From Chryseobacterium formosum (lineage in GTDB: Bacteria; Bacteroidota; Bacteroidia; Flavobacteriales; Weeksellaceae): a stretch of DNA of 64,000 nucleotides. Positions 27,017 through 35,572 of this stretch are shown here, in pieces (the stretch's first letter is position 1; every line of letters begins with the position of its first letter). Under the pieces are notes generated by a model. It worked only from the letters and a program-made list of their open reading frames with translations, ran no database searches and was not told where the DNA came from. The position numbers were made by a program, and so were the translations under genes. Location: contig NZ_JAOVZW010000018.1 in the NCBI RefSeq assembly GCF_026460885.1, positions 114,185 to 178,184 on the forward strand, in the 5' to 3' direction.

Positions 27017-27376
27017 TTAAATACCTGATTTATAAACCTGATGCAAATAATTATTCTGTAGACTTAATGACATTTTATCAAAAATCATTTTTTTGTAAGC
27101 CGGTTCGCAGCAAAACGTAAAACTATCTAAGGAATAAACAAATACATTTTCTATGGCATTTTTTAAAGCCTGATCGCCTTTACTGTAAAGCGTATTCATC
27201 TTCTGAATAGACTTAATCAAAATTTTTTGGTCATTATCTTTTATGAGCTTTTTAATTTGTTTTGTGAAAACATTAATTACCATAAAAGGCGAATTGGTTT
27301 TGTAAGATTCTTTAAAATCTTCTTGAGTTTCAGGGATTACTTTGATGATCTCTGTAACAGCATCTGTATGATTCAT
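27017..27376 (-). CDS. DUF7674-like protein, first paralogue, head of the kdp operon
   Basis: The 119-aa soluble protein contains KAIENVFVYSLDSFTFCCE-like sequence (AIENVFVYSLDSF) that aligns with IIENLFVRSFESL of the paralogue 260 bp downstream. The N-terminus TDAVTEIIKVIPETQEDFKE is typical of what I recall as DUF7674. No catalytic motif is apparent. It is the first gene after the terminator of the sigma-54 regulator gene and probably heads the whole kdp transcript. Function unknown; linkage to K+ transport is positional. Confidence 0.65.
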   Translation of the reverse strand: MNHTDAVTEIIKVIPETQEDFKESYKTNSPFMVINVFTKQIKKLIKDNDQKILIKSIQKMNTLYSKGDQALKNAIENVFVYSLDSFTFCCEPAYKKMIFDKMSLSLQNNYLHQVYKSGI

Positions 27377-27388
27377 TTAATTCTATTT

Positions 27389-27405
27389 TGAATACTTAAT
27401 GCCAA
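27389..27405 (-). promoter_or_regulatory. candidate sigma-54 (-24/-12) promoter upstream of kdp operon
   Basis: Reading leftward, TTGGCA (27405-27400) is followed at the right spacing by ATTCA (27393-27389). The -24 element is perfect; the -12 element has TC where GC is expected. The predicted start is only about 2 bp before the ATG of the first gene, which weakens the case. Confidence 0.25.
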
Positions 27406-27477
27406 GATGTATTCCGAGAGCGAAAAATAATTTATAAATATTTGAAAATCAAAATATTAAAAATAAAATCCAATCTA

Positions 27478-27512
27478 TTTAAAAACAAAAAACCCTATCA
27501 AAATGATAGGGT
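27478..27512 (-). terminator. terminator of the sigma-54 response-regulator gene
   Basis: ACCCTATCA and TGATAGGGT (27492-27512) form a 9-bp stem with a 3-base loop; on the minus strand a T-rich tail follows. It separates the regulator from the kdp operon. Confidence 0.8.
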
Positions 27513-27537
27513 CATTATCAGAATGGAAGTATTCTGT

Positions 27538-28890
27538 TTATAAAATTTTGTATTCTTCTATTTTTCGGTACAATGTTGCAATACCTATTTCTAATAACCG
27601 AGCGGCTTCGGCTTTATTACCTTTTGTATGATTAAGCACTTTTTGAATTTGCATTTTTTCTGCACTTGCCATTGAAAATGCTGACATTAATTTATGAAAA
27701 TCACCACTTCTTTCAGAGCTGTTTTCTGCAATATCTGAAGGAAGTGTTTCAATATCTAAAATAGAGGAATCTGTAAGAATCACACTACGCTCAATCACAT
27801 TTCTAAGCTCACGAATATTTCCTTTCCAGCTATGTTTTTTCAAAGCTTTAATATAATCTGCGGAAACAGTTGAAATATTTTTCCCGGCTTTTCTTGCAAA
27901 GGTTTTCAGAAAAAAATTGGCAAGTAATTCAATATCTGTGGTTCTTTCTCTCAAAGAAGGAAGGTTAATTTTAAAAATGTTGATTCTATAGTACAAATCT
28001 TCTCTGAAGTTTCCTTTTTCAATTTCTTTTTCAAGATCTCTATTGGTTGCAGCGATGATGCGAACATCAGTTTTTATGGGTTTACTGTCGCCAACTTTCA
28101 GAAATTCCCCTGATTCTAAAACCCTTAATAATTTTGCCTGTAAATCTAAAGGCATCTCACCGATTTCATCTAAAAAAACAGTTCCCAGATTGGCTTCTTC
28201 AAAAATACCTTTACTGTCTTTTAATGCTCCTGTAAAAGCTCCTGCTTTATGGCCGAAAAGCTCATTTTCCAATAAATCTTTTCCAAAGGCCGAACAGTTT
28301 ACCGCAATAAAATTTTTCTTATTTCTTTTACTCGCATGATGAATTGCCTGTGCAAAAACTTCTTTACCTGTTCCGGTTTCTCCCGTAAGAAGTACAGTTG
28401 CATCAGTTCCCGACACTTTTTTAGCAGAATCGATGGAAGAAATTAAGACATCTGACTTTCCTATAATACTGTCGAAAGACTGCTTATTATCCAGTTGTTT
28501 TTCAAGCTGAATAACACGTTTGTTCAGTGCAACTTTTTCTGAAGCTTTATAGATAAGCGGAAGAATTTTAGTATTATCGTCGCCTTTCGTTATATAGTCA
28601 AAAGCTCCGTTTTTAATCGCCATTACTCCATCAGGAATATTTCCGAAAGCTGTTAAAAGAATAACCTCAACAACCGGAAATTTTTTTTTAATTATTTTTG
28701 AAAACTCTACTCCGTTACCATCGGGAAGTTTAACGTCACAAATGACAATATCAATGTCAGAAACTTCAAGTCTTTTTAGTCCGGACTTCAGATTGCTTGC
28801 TTCGTAAACTTCAAAGCCTTCCAAACTGATAATACGTGACAGAAGTGATCTGATTTTTTCTTCGTCGTCAATAATTAAAATAGTATTCAA
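27538..28890 (-). CDS. NtrC-family sigma-54-dependent response regulator
   Basis: The 450-aa protein has a receiver domain (1-118, phospho-acceptor Asp52 in ICDVKLPDG, conserved Lys near 104), an AAA+ domain with Walker A TGETGTGKE and the sigma-54 contact loop GAFTGA, and a C-terminal Fis-type HTH (NKAEAARLLEIGIATLYRKI). Such proteins activate RpoN-dependent promoters when phosphorylated. No histidine kinase gene is adjacent; the closest is the kinase at the far end of the kdp operon. No OmpR-type KdpE is present in the window. Control of kdp by this protein is therefore a reasonable inference. A TAATTTTG -7 box lies at its own promoter. Confidence 0.92.
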   Translation of the reverse strand: MNTILIIDDEEKIRSLLSRIISLEGFEVYEASNLKSGLKRLEVSDIDIVICDVKLPDGNGVEFSKIIKKKFPVVEVILLTAFGNIPDGVMAIKNGAFDYITKGDDNTKILPLIYKASEKVALNKRVIQLEKQLDNKQSFDSIIGKSDVLISSIDSAKKVSGTDATVLLTGETGTGKEVFAQAIHHASKRNKKNFIAVNCSAFGKDLLENELFGHKAGAFTGALKDSKGIFEEANLGTVFLDEIGEMPLDLQAKLLRVLESGEFLKVGDSKPIKTDVRIIAATNRDLEKEIEKGNFREDLYYRINIFKINLPSLRERTTDIELLANFFLKTFARKAGKNISTVSADYIKALKKHSWKGNIRELRNVIERSVILTDSSILDIETLPSDIAENSSERSGDFHKLMSAFSMASAEKMQIQKVLNHTKGNKAEAARLLEIGIATLYRKIEEYKIL

Positions 28891-28909
28891 TGCTGTAATT
28901 TATAATGGT

Positions 28910-28917
28910 CAAAATTA
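28910..28917 (-). promoter_or_regulatory. -7 promoter box of the response-regulator gene
   Basis: On the minus strand TAATTTTG, an exact TAnnTTTG, lies 20 bp before the start codon. No clear TTTG is seen at -33. Confidence 0.45.
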
Positions 28918-29028
28918 GAACTTATACCGGATAAAATAATTAATTGCTACTGATAATTTTCTATACCAATTTCCGCAACACAATAATTAAGTTAAATACG
29001 AAAGAAAAATCTACTACTCTTCACAGAA

Positions 29029-29358
29029 TCAATCAAGATTATTATATGTTTTATCTAATACATATTGATTAAAGTTGTTTTTTCTATAAACTTTAAATTT
29101 ACCTGTATTCGCTTCTTTAGAAATAGAATCTCCAACTTTAATATCTAATGGTAAAATTCCAGTTGAATCAACTCTTAATCCATTTTTTAAATAAAACTCA
29201 GTCGTTCTTAATTGCCAATTACTTCTTTTTACAACTTTGGAGTTCACTTTTTCAAGATAAAATCTGTTGTTAAGATGATTATTATAAACTAAAAATACGA
29301 CAACAGCTATTATAACAATAACGATTGGCAAAAATTTTATGTACTTGCTCTTCATCAT
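29029..29358 (-). CDS. hypothetical membrane-anchored protein (109 aa)
   Basis: One N-terminal membrane helix (FLPIVIVIIAVVVFLVYNN) is followed by about 85 polar residues predicted to lie outside the cytoplasm. The soluble part is beta-rich with DSTGILPLDIKVGDSISKE and ends YVLDKTYNNLD. No family recognised. It stands alone between the response regulator and the divergent ClC gene. The second Met is an equivalent start. Confidence 0.6.
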   Translation of the reverse strand: MMKSKYIKFLPIVIVIIAVVVFLVYNNHLNNRFYLEKVNSKVVKRSNWQLRTTEFYLKNGLRVDSTGILPLDIKVGDSISKEANTGKFKVYRKNNFNQYVLDKTYNNLD

Positions 29359-29543
29359 ATTTTAAAATTAAATTTTATTTAGAATGCCTTAATAGTTCTT
29401 TATTTCATCACTATTAGATTTTCTTATAAACTCTCCAAAACTAATCATTTTTTAAAAACAAAAATCTACTTCAGCCTCCCTGAAAAAATATTCCCTAAAT
29501 TTGTGGCTTCTATCATTTCAACTCACTCTCAAAATTTAAGCAG

Positions 29544-31388
29544 GTGAAAATTCATAATAAAAGAAAGTTTCTTAGCTTTTTGAAGTTTAAAAGAGACTTT
29601 CAAAAGTATGGACTTGAAAAAGCCCGCAGCTACGAACTCATACTTCATTGGCTAAACACCAGATTAAGCCGAAACCAATTTCTCGTACTTTCGGGAATTC
29701 TTGTGGGCTGCACCGCAGGTTTAGCAGGAGTTGTTTTAAAAACTTTGGTTCACAGTATTCATAACTTTATCACTACTAAAGTTCATTTTGAATATCAGAT
29801 TTTATTCTACATTATATTTCCATTTCTAGGAATTGTTCTCACAACACTTGTTGTTTTAAGCATATTTAAAGGACAAGACAGAAAAGGAATTGGTGCTATT
29901 TTATATGAAATCGCCCAAAATTCGAGCATTGTTTCTTCGGTAAAAATGTATTCACAGATTATCCAAAGTGCAATTACCGTTAGTTTGGGAGGTTCAGCAG
30001 GTCTTGAAAGCCCGATTGCAGTTACAGGAGCAGCAATTGGTTCTAATTATGCACAAACTTACCGCTTAACTTATAAAGAAAGAACTCTTTTATTGGCTGC
30101 AGGAGCAACTGCAGGAATTGCTTCAGCATTCAACGCTCCGATTGCAGGAATTATGTTTGCTTTCGAAATTTTATTAACCGGAGTGGTTTTTACAGATTTC
30201 ATTCCTTTGGTTGTTGCGGCGGTTTGTGGAAGTTTACTTTCTAGAATCTTACTTCAGGAAGATGTACTTTTCAGATTTTATACAAGAGAAGCTTTTAATT
30301 ATCTAAATGTTCCTTATTATTTAATTTTAGGAATTTTCAGCGGATTGTATGCAAGATATTTTGTTGTGATATCGCAAAAAGTGGAGCATTTTATAAAGAA
30401 TTTAAAGTTTTCCCGACTTAGAAAAGCAATGTTTGGCGGAGCGGTTTTATCGTTGCTTTGTGTGCTTTTTCCACCATTATTCGGCGAAGGTTATGATACG
30501 GTGAAAGCTTTTACTAACGGAAATACACATTCCATCATAGAAAACAGCTTATTCAGATATTTTGAGATTAAAAATTTCACCATTATTATTTTCCTGGTTC
30601 TTGTTCTCTTATTGAAAGCATTTGCAACCTCTTTTACCATTTTCAGTGGCGGAAACGGAGGTAATTTTGCACCTTCCCTTTTTGCAGGTGGCACGGTTGG
30701 TTATTTATTTGCGATTATTTGTCAGCAATTGGGTTTTGAAAATGTTCCGGTTACCAATCTTGTTTTGGTTGGTATGGCAGGAACGATGAGTGGTGTAATG
30801 TATGCTCCTTTAACTGCAATTTTTCTGATTGCAGAATCAAGTTTTGGGTATGATTTATTTATTCCTTTGATGATTGTTTCGATTATTTCTTATTTGATTG
30901 CCAAATGGTTTTCTCCTATTTCTCCTGAGTTAAAATCATTGGCAGATCAGGGGAAAATTTTCACGAATAAACATGACGAAAATTTATTATTTTCTCTTAA
31001 AACCGAAGATTTCATCGACAGATATTCTCAGACAATTTCCATCAACGCACCCGTTACAGAACTTTTTGATTTAGTAAAAAACGGAAGTAAAAATATTTTT
31101 GCTGTCGTAAATGATGACAAAACATTGAAAGGAGTTTTAACATTAGATGATATTCGACCTTATTTATTTTCAAATGATGAAGTTTCGGCAACTCTGATTC
31201 AAATGATGAAAACTCCTGTTGCCATTATTCATCCCGAAAATCAGCCTTTGGAAATCCTTAAAATATTTGACGACACGGGAGTCTGGAATTTACCCGTTGT
31301 GGATGAGAGAAATCAATTCATCGGTTTCATCTCTAAATCAACAATTTTAATGAGTTACAGACAGCTTTTGAAAGACTATTCCAACTAA
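29544..31388 (+). CDS. ClC-family chloride channel/transporter with C-terminal CBS pair
   Basis: The 614-aa protein has about ten membrane helices at 45-450 and two CBS domains at about 480-610. Selectivity-filter motifs are visible: GSAGLESPIAVTGAAIG (equivalent to GxEGP, keeping the gating-type Glu) and SGGNGGNFAPSLFAGG (equivalent to GxFxP). The C-terminal repeats (VLTLDDIRPYLFS and FIGFISKSTIL) are CBS-like and usually bind adenine nucleotides. The presence of the gating Glu allows either H+/Cl- exchange or channel behaviour; the sequence does not settle this. It stands as a single gene. Confidence 0.92.
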   Translation: MKIHNKRKFLSFLKFKRDFQKYGLEKARSYELILHWLNTRLSRNQFLVLSGILVGCTAGLAGVVLKTLVHSIHNFITTKVHFEYQILFYIIFPFLGIVLTTLVVLSIFKGQDRKGIGAILYEIAQNSSIVSSVKMYSQIIQSAITVSLGGSAGLESPIAVTGAAIGSNYAQTYRLTYKERTLLLAAGATAGIASAFNAPIAGIMFAFEILLTGVVFTDFIPLVVAAVCGSLLSRILLQEDVLFRFYTREAFNYLNVPYYLILGIFSGLYARYFVVISQKVEHFIKNLKFSRLRKAMFGGAVLSLLCVLFPPLFGEGYDTVKAFTNGNTHSIIENSLFRYFEIKNFTIIIFLVLVLLLKAFATSFTIFSGGNGGNFAPSLFAGGTVGYLFAIICQQLGFENVPVTNLVLVGMAGTMSGVMYAPLTAIFLIAESSFGYDLFIPLMIVSIISYLIAKWFSPISPELKSLADQGKIFTNKHDENLLFSLKTEDFIDRYSQTISINAPVTELFDLVKNGSKNIFAVVNDDKTLKGVLTLDDIRPYLFSNDEVSATLIQMMKTPVAIIHPENQPLEILKIFDDTGVWNLPVVDERNQFIGFISKSTILMSYRQLLKDYSN

Positions 31389-31497
31389 AATTCAATCCCA
31401 TTTTTAGTCTTTATTAAACATTTAAGACTTCTTTTCTACGTCGAAAAATAGGTTTTATCCGTAAGTTTTCCTTATATTTAGGGAACAACTTATTTTT

Positions 31498-32061
31498 ATG
31501 AAAAATCCTATACTCTTCATTTTCCTCTTATTATTTCTCGTTAACTGCGACAACAAAGACAAAGCAAACGATTTAGAACAAAGAGAAAAACAATTATTAG
31601 ATAAAGAAAAATCTTTCGCCGTAAAAGAAGCAGAGTACAATTCACTCATAAAAATGAGAGACAGTATTTTCTCGCTGCAACATTCAGATTCAATAAAAAT
31701 TGTAAAATGGCCGGATGAAATTACCGGTTCGTGGACTGGAAAAGTAATCTGCACAGAATCTAACTGCAGTGATTATGTTGTGGGAGATCAAAGAACCGAT
31801 ACTTGGGAATTTGACAGTGATTCACTGCAATTATTCTCCAAAATCATCAACAATAATAATTTAGTACGATTATACTCCGGAAAGTTTGAAAACAACGAAA
31901 TCAAACTTAATTTTAAAACAGATTCCACTGCAAAAAAGACAGTGGACATGAATGTTCTTTTAAATGATATTTCAGATACGAAAATGAAAGGCATAAGAAC
32001 AATCGCCGTTGACAACTGTGTAGCAAAATTTTCTGTAGAATTAGTTCGTTCTAAAAAATAG
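31498..32061 (+). CDS. hypothetical lipoprotein upstream of antiporter gene
   Basis: The 187-aa protein has a lipoprotein signal (FLLLFLVNC, Cys17). A short coiled-coil segment follows (KANDLEQREKQLLDKEKSF). The rest is a beta-rich domain with WPDEITGSWTGKVICTESNC, and three later Cys. The stop is 6 bp from the antiporter start on the same strand, so the two are likely co-transcribed. No family recognised; the WTGK-type barrel could be a ligand-binding lipocalin-like fold, which is a guess. Confidence 0.65.
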   Translation: MKNPILFIFLLLFLVNCDNKDKANDLEQREKQLLDKEKSFAVKEAEYNSLIKMRDSIFSLQHSDSIKIVKWPDEITGSWTGKVICTESNCSDYVVGDQRTDTWEFDSDSLQLFSKIINNNNLVRLYSGKFENNEIKLNFKTDSTAKKTVDMNVLLNDISDTKMKGIRTIAVDNCVAKFSVELVRSKK

Positions 32062-32067
32062 ACACCA

Positions 32068-34191
32068 ATGACTTTACTAAGCATACACAACCTGAGTCTT
32101 CCCATCGAAGATCCGATACTGAAGTTTCTTTTGGTGCTTATCATTATTTTGGCAGCACCACTTTTACTCAATAAGATCAAAGTTCCGCATTTGTTGGGGT
32201 TAATCATTGCCGGAGCTGTAATCGGCCCGAATGGATTTAATGTTTTGGCAAGAGACAGCAGCATTGTAGTGACAGGAACCACCGGATTGCTTTACATCAT
32301 GTTTCTCGCAGGTTTGGAAATCGACATGGGAGATTTCAAGAAAAACAAATGGAAAAGTTTAACGTTCGGAGTTTATACCTTCGTTGTCCCTTTTGTTTTA
32401 GGATATTTAGGTGGAATTTATATTTTAAATTTCTCGGTTTTAACTTCTATTCTTTTTGCCAGTTTATTTTCTTCCCATACACTAATCGCCTATCCTTTAG
32501 TCAGTAAATTAGGAATTGCTAAAAACTCAGCAGTTAATATTACGGTTGGAGGAACGATGATTACGGATGTTTTGGCGCTTTTGGTTCTTGCGATTATCGT
32601 CGGAATGTCTCAAGGTGATGTCGGAACAGAATTTTGGCTAAAACTTTCCATTTCATTTATTGTTTTTGCAGTGGTTGTTTTGGTTATTTTTCCAATGATT
32701 GGAAGATGGTTTTTCAAAAAAGTGGATGATAAAATTTCGCAGTATATTTTTGTATTGGTGATGATTTATCTCGCTGCTTTATTGGCAGAATTAGCCGGAG
32801 TTGAAGCGATTATCGGAGCCTTTTTTGCCGGATTAGCTTTAAACAGATTGATTCCGCATACTTCTTCATTAATGAACCGTGTAGAATTTGTCGGAAACGC
32901 TATTTTCATTCCGTTTTTCCTGATTAGTGTCGGAATGTTGATTGATTTTAAAGTTTTCTTTAAAAGCTGGGAAACCTTGGAGGTTGCAGGAATTATGCTC
33001 GTTGCATCGATTGGAGGAAAATATCTTTCGGCTATTGCGACTCAAAAAACTTTCAGACTTTCTAAAGATGAAGGGAAACTGATTTTTGGTTTAAGTTCGG
33101 CTTCCGCAGCGGCCACATTAGCTTCCGTAATGGTTGGTTACAACATTATTCTTTCTGAAACTGAAACCGGAGAACCAATCAGACTATTAAATGAACACGT
33201 TTTAAATGGAAGTATTTTATTAATTCTGATTTCGTGTACCATTTCATCATTTATATCAATGGCAAGTGCGCAGAAAATTGCAGAACAAGATAATGAAGAA
33301 ACCGTTTCCGGAAACAGCCATGAACAGGAAAATATTCTATTAGCCTTAAATTATGAGGCGACCGTCGATAGAATGGTAAATCTTGGAATTTTAATTAAAG
33401 CCCATTCAAATACAGAAAATTTGTTTGCACTAAATGTGATTAATGAAGATAAAAATGAATCTTCCGTAAAAAATGCAGACAAACTTTTACATCAAGCAAC
33501 CGATGCAGCTGCAGCAGCGGATGTGAAAATTCAATCTTTAAAAAGATACGACAACGATGTCATTAATGGAGTAAATAACGTCATTAAAGAACAAAATATC
33601 ACCGATTTAATTATAGGTTTGGAAGATGAGAAAGGTTTTTCTCCTTCTTTTGCCTACAATCTTTATAATGGATATTTGCAGAGCGATGATGTAAATGTTT
33701 TGGTTTATCATGCAGCGCAACCTTTATCTACTATAAAAAGATATGCTGTAATGATTCCGGAAAATGCACATAAAGAAGCTGGATTTTTCCACGCTTTGCT
33801 GAGAGTTTGGAATATGGCAAGAAATTCCGGCGCTACAATTACTTTTTATGCAACAGAAGAAATTTTAGACATTTTACAAAAAATCATTAAAAAAGCCAAC
33901 ATCGAAGCCGAATTCATCATCATGAATACATGGAAAGATGGCGAAAAAACAGCAACTCAATTAAAAGATAATGAAGCGCTTATTGTTTTTATGGCGAAAA
34001 GAGGCATGAGATCTTATATTCCACAAATGAGATTGATTCCTGAACTCATGAACAAATATCTGCATGACAAAAATTATCTGTTGATTTTTCCTTTTTCAGA
34101 GTTTGACAGTACCAATTCCGAGAAAAGATCGGTGGGAAATCATGATGATTTTATGGAAATAGGAAATGTAATTAAAAAGATTTTCAAGTAA
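32068..34191 (+). CDS. CPA2-family cation:proton antiporter with C-terminal Usp-like domains
   Basis: The 707-aa protein has twelve or so membrane helices at 20-400 with the Na+/H+ exchanger fold (PHLLGLIIAGAVIGPNG, FLAGLEIDMGDF, TDVLALLVLAI, EAIIGAFFAGLALNRLIP, FLISVGMLIDF). A cytoplasmic C-terminus of about 280 aa looks like tandem universal-stress-protein domains (ENILLALNYEATVDRMVNLG; TDLIIGLEDEKGFSP). The family exchanges Na+ or K+ for protons; the ion is not known here. It follows the lipoprotein gene in an operon. Confidence 0.9.
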   Translation: MTLLSIHNLSLPIEDPILKFLLVLIIILAAPLLLNKIKVPHLLGLIIAGAVIGPNGFNVLARDSSIVVTGTTGLLYIMFLAGLEIDMGDFKKNKWKSLTFGVYTFVVPFVLGYLGGIYILNFSVLTSILFASLFSSHTLIAYPLVSKLGIAKNSAVNITVGGTMITDVLALLVLAIIVGMSQGDVGTEFWLKLSISFIVFAVVVLVIFPMIGRWFFKKVDDKISQYIFVLVMIYLAALLAELAGVEAIIGAFFAGLALNRLIPHTSSLMNRVEFVGNAIFIPFFLISVGMLIDFKVFFKSWETLEVAGIMLVASIGGKYLSAIATQKTFRLSKDEGKLIFGLSSASAAATLASVMVGYNIILSETETGEPIRLLNEHVLNGSILLILISCTISSFISMASAQKIAEQDNEETVSGNSHEQENILLALNYEATVDRMVNLGILIKAHSNTENLFALNVINEDKNESSVKNADKLLHQATDAAAAADVKIQSLKRYDNDVINGVNNVIKEQNITDLIIGLEDEKGFSPSFAYNLYNGYLQSDDVNVLVYHAAQPLSTIKRYAVMIPENAHKEAGFFHALLRVWNMARNSGATITFYATEEILDILQKIIKKANIEAEFIIMNTWKDGEKTATQLKDNEALIVFMAKRGMRSYIPQMRLIPELMNKYLHDKNYLLIFPFSEFDSTNSEKRSVGNHDDFMEIGNVIKKIFK

Positions 34192-34225
34192 TTATGTAAT
34201 ATTTTGCGTAAATTTCAAATTTGAT

Positions 34226-34256
34226 TTTGTTTAACATTTGAAAAATATTACTTTTG
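34226..34256 (+). promoter_or_regulatory. promoter of the 106-aa gene
   Basis: TTTG at 34226-34229, a 19-bp spacer, and TACTTTTG at 34249-34256, an exact match to the flavobacterial pattern. The leader before the ATG is about 105 nt. Confidence 0.65.
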
Positions 34257-34369
34257 CAAAAGTTTAGAATGACTGAGAGATCAGTCAACAGGATAAAAAC
34301 TGATAAACATTTACACTTATTTTTAAGCGTAAATAATACAGTCCTTATAGAGCTACCAAATTTTATATC

Positions 34370-34690
34370 ATGCCGAATTTAAAAATTCAAGAAGCAAAAC
34401 TGCTTTTTAATAAGATTCGCTCTAACCCAAAAAGTTATGATTTAAAAACTAGTACGGAAGGGATTACAGGCAAGGATGATAAAATTAGTTTCAAACTCTA
34501 TAAGAGCGGAGAAAAAAGTACTTTTGAAGTAACCATTGATGGACTCACTTTTTCCAACTCTACCGGAGAATGGAACAATGCGATAATTATGTTGGAAAAC
34601 ATAATTCATAAAATTGAGAAGGAAACTGAAAACAACAAAGTACAATTAGCCTTAGACAAGCTTAAAAAGTACCTTTCAGAAGAAAACTAA
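34370..34690 (+). CDS. hypothetical protein (106 aa)
   Basis: Small soluble protein, Lys-rich, with alternating strands (KDDKISFKLYKSGEKSTFEV) and a helical C-terminus (IIMLENIIHKIEKETE). No signal peptide or known motif. It has its own promoter and ends 77 bp before the rpsT start; the rpsT promoter lies in that gap, so the genes are separately transcribed. Function unknown. Confidence 0.6.
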   Translation: MPNLKIQEAKLLFNKIRSNPKSYDLKTSTEGITGKDDKISFKLYKSGEKSTFEVTIDGLTFSNSTGEWNNAIIMLENIIHKIEKETENNKVQLALDKLKKYLSEEN

Positions 34691-34717
34691 AAATATTTTA
34701 AATTAATTAAAAATAAA

Positions 34718-34749
34718 TTTGGTGGGTAATAAAAAAGTTTATAAATTTG
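34718..34749 (+). promoter_or_regulatory. promoter of rpsT
   Basis: TTTG at 34718-34721, a 20-bp spacer, and TAAATTTG at 34742-34749. Its position rules out the in-frame Met at 34747 and fixes the rpsT start at 34768. Confidence 0.75.
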
Positions 34750-34767
34750 CACTCACATTTAAACGAT

Positions 34768-35022
34768 ATGGCTAATCATAAATCAGCACTTAAAAGAATA
34801 AGACAAAACGAAGTTAGAAAAGTTCGTAACAGATACTATCACAAGACTGCTAGAACAGCTCTAAAAGTTTTAAGAAACGAAGAAAACAAAGCAGCTGCTA
34901 CTGAGCAATTGCCAAAAGTTATCGCTTTGTTAGACAAATTAGCTAAGAAAAATATTATTCACAAGAATAAAGCAGCTAACTTGAAAAGTAAATTGACTAA
35001 GCACGTTAATAAATTAGCGTAA
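34768..35022 (+). CDS. rpsT: 30S ribosomal protein S20
   Basis: The 84-aa basic protein starts [20 protein letters not shown] and has the three-helix S20 pattern to the end ([20 protein letters not shown]). S20 is a primary 16S-rRNA-binding protein of the small subunit. The upstream in-frame Met (34747) overlaps the promoter and is rejected. Three tRNA-Glu genes follow after 10 bp, and a strong terminator follows them, so a single rpsT-tRNA transcript is likely. Confidence 0.95.
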   Translation: MANHKSALKRIRQNEVRKVRNRYYHKTARTALKVLRNEENKAAATEQLPKVIALLDKLAKKNIIHKNKAANLKSKLTKHVNKLA

Positions 35023-35032
35023 TTATATAGTA

Positions 35033-35104
35033 GGCCCGTTCGTCTATCGGTTAGGACCTCAGGTTTTCATCCTGGTAAGAGGGGATCGACACCCCTACGG
35101 GCTA
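35033..35104 (+). tRNA. tRNA-Glu (TTC), tandem copy 1 with deviant T-loop
   Basis: The 72-nt cloverleaf has acceptor GGCCCGT/ACGGGCT and anticodon loop TTTTCAT. The T-arm is AGGGG-ATCGACA-CCCCT, so the first and last loop bases (54 and 60) are A where copies 2 and 3 have T. Position 54 is nearly invariant T and normally pairs with A58. The copy may fold or be modified poorly. Confidence 0.85.
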
Positions 35105-35202
35105 CTAATATTAATTGCTACTAACCGAGGAATTAAATAAGAGTTGAATCTTATAAAAACAAAAAAAGCTACCCCTGTAAATTTATTTGCAGATTGGTAG
35201 AT

Positions 35203-35274
35203 GGCCCGTTCGTCTATCGGTTAGGACCTCAGGTTTTCATCCTGGTAAGAGGGGTTCGACTCCCCTACGGGCTA
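35203..35274 (+). tRNA. tRNA-Glu (TTC), tandem copy 2
   Basis: 72-nt cloverleaf with a normal T-loop TTCGACT; sequence identical to copy 3. Anticodon TTC. Confidence 0.96.
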
Positions 35275-35372
35275 CTAATTTTAATTGCTACTAACCGAGT
35301 AATTAAATAAGAGTTGAAACTTATAAAAACAAAAAAAGCTAACCCTGTAAATTTATTTGCAGATTGGTAGAT

Positions 35373-35444
35373 GGCCCGTTCGTCTATCGGTTAGGACCTC
35401 AGGTTTTCATCCTGGTAAGAGGGGTTCGACTCCCCTACGGGCTA
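35373..35444 (+). tRNA. tRNA-Glu (TTC), tandem copy 3
   Basis: Identical to copy 2 and followed directly by the array terminator. Confidence 0.96.
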
Positions 35445-35445
35445 C

Positions 35446-35479
35446 AAAGAGATTTCAAAATTTTGAAATCTCTTTTTTT
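35446..35479 (+). terminator. terminator of the rpsT-tRNA-Glu unit
   Basis: A perfect 15-bp palindrome (AAAGAGATTTCAAAA and its complement) followed by a T run, one base after the last tRNA. Confidence 0.85.
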
Positions 35480-35535
35480 GTTTAGATATGGTCAAAAATC
35501 ATATCTGAAATAGAGTCTATGTTCTTTTAAAATTA

Positions 35536-35567
35536 TAATTTTGTAATTCATCAGATGATATGATGTT
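35536..35567 (+). promoter_or_regulatory. promoter and GntR operator copy 1
   Basis: TAATTTTG at 35536-35543 is an exact -7 box. It is followed at once by TTCATCA-GATGATA-TGATGTT (35547-35567), an inverted repeat also found before the MFS gene. The operator covers the likely transcription start, suiting autorepression by the GntR protein. Confidence 0.65.
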
Positions 35568-35572
35568 ATAAT

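Larger units (their letters stand above)
35033..35444 (+). repeat. tandem 170-bp triplication containing tRNA-Glu
   Basis: Three tRNA genes start exactly 170 bp apart (35033, 35203, 35373). The two 98-bp spacers differ at about four positions; tRNA copies 2 and 3 are identical while copy 1 differs at two. Confidence 0.9.
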
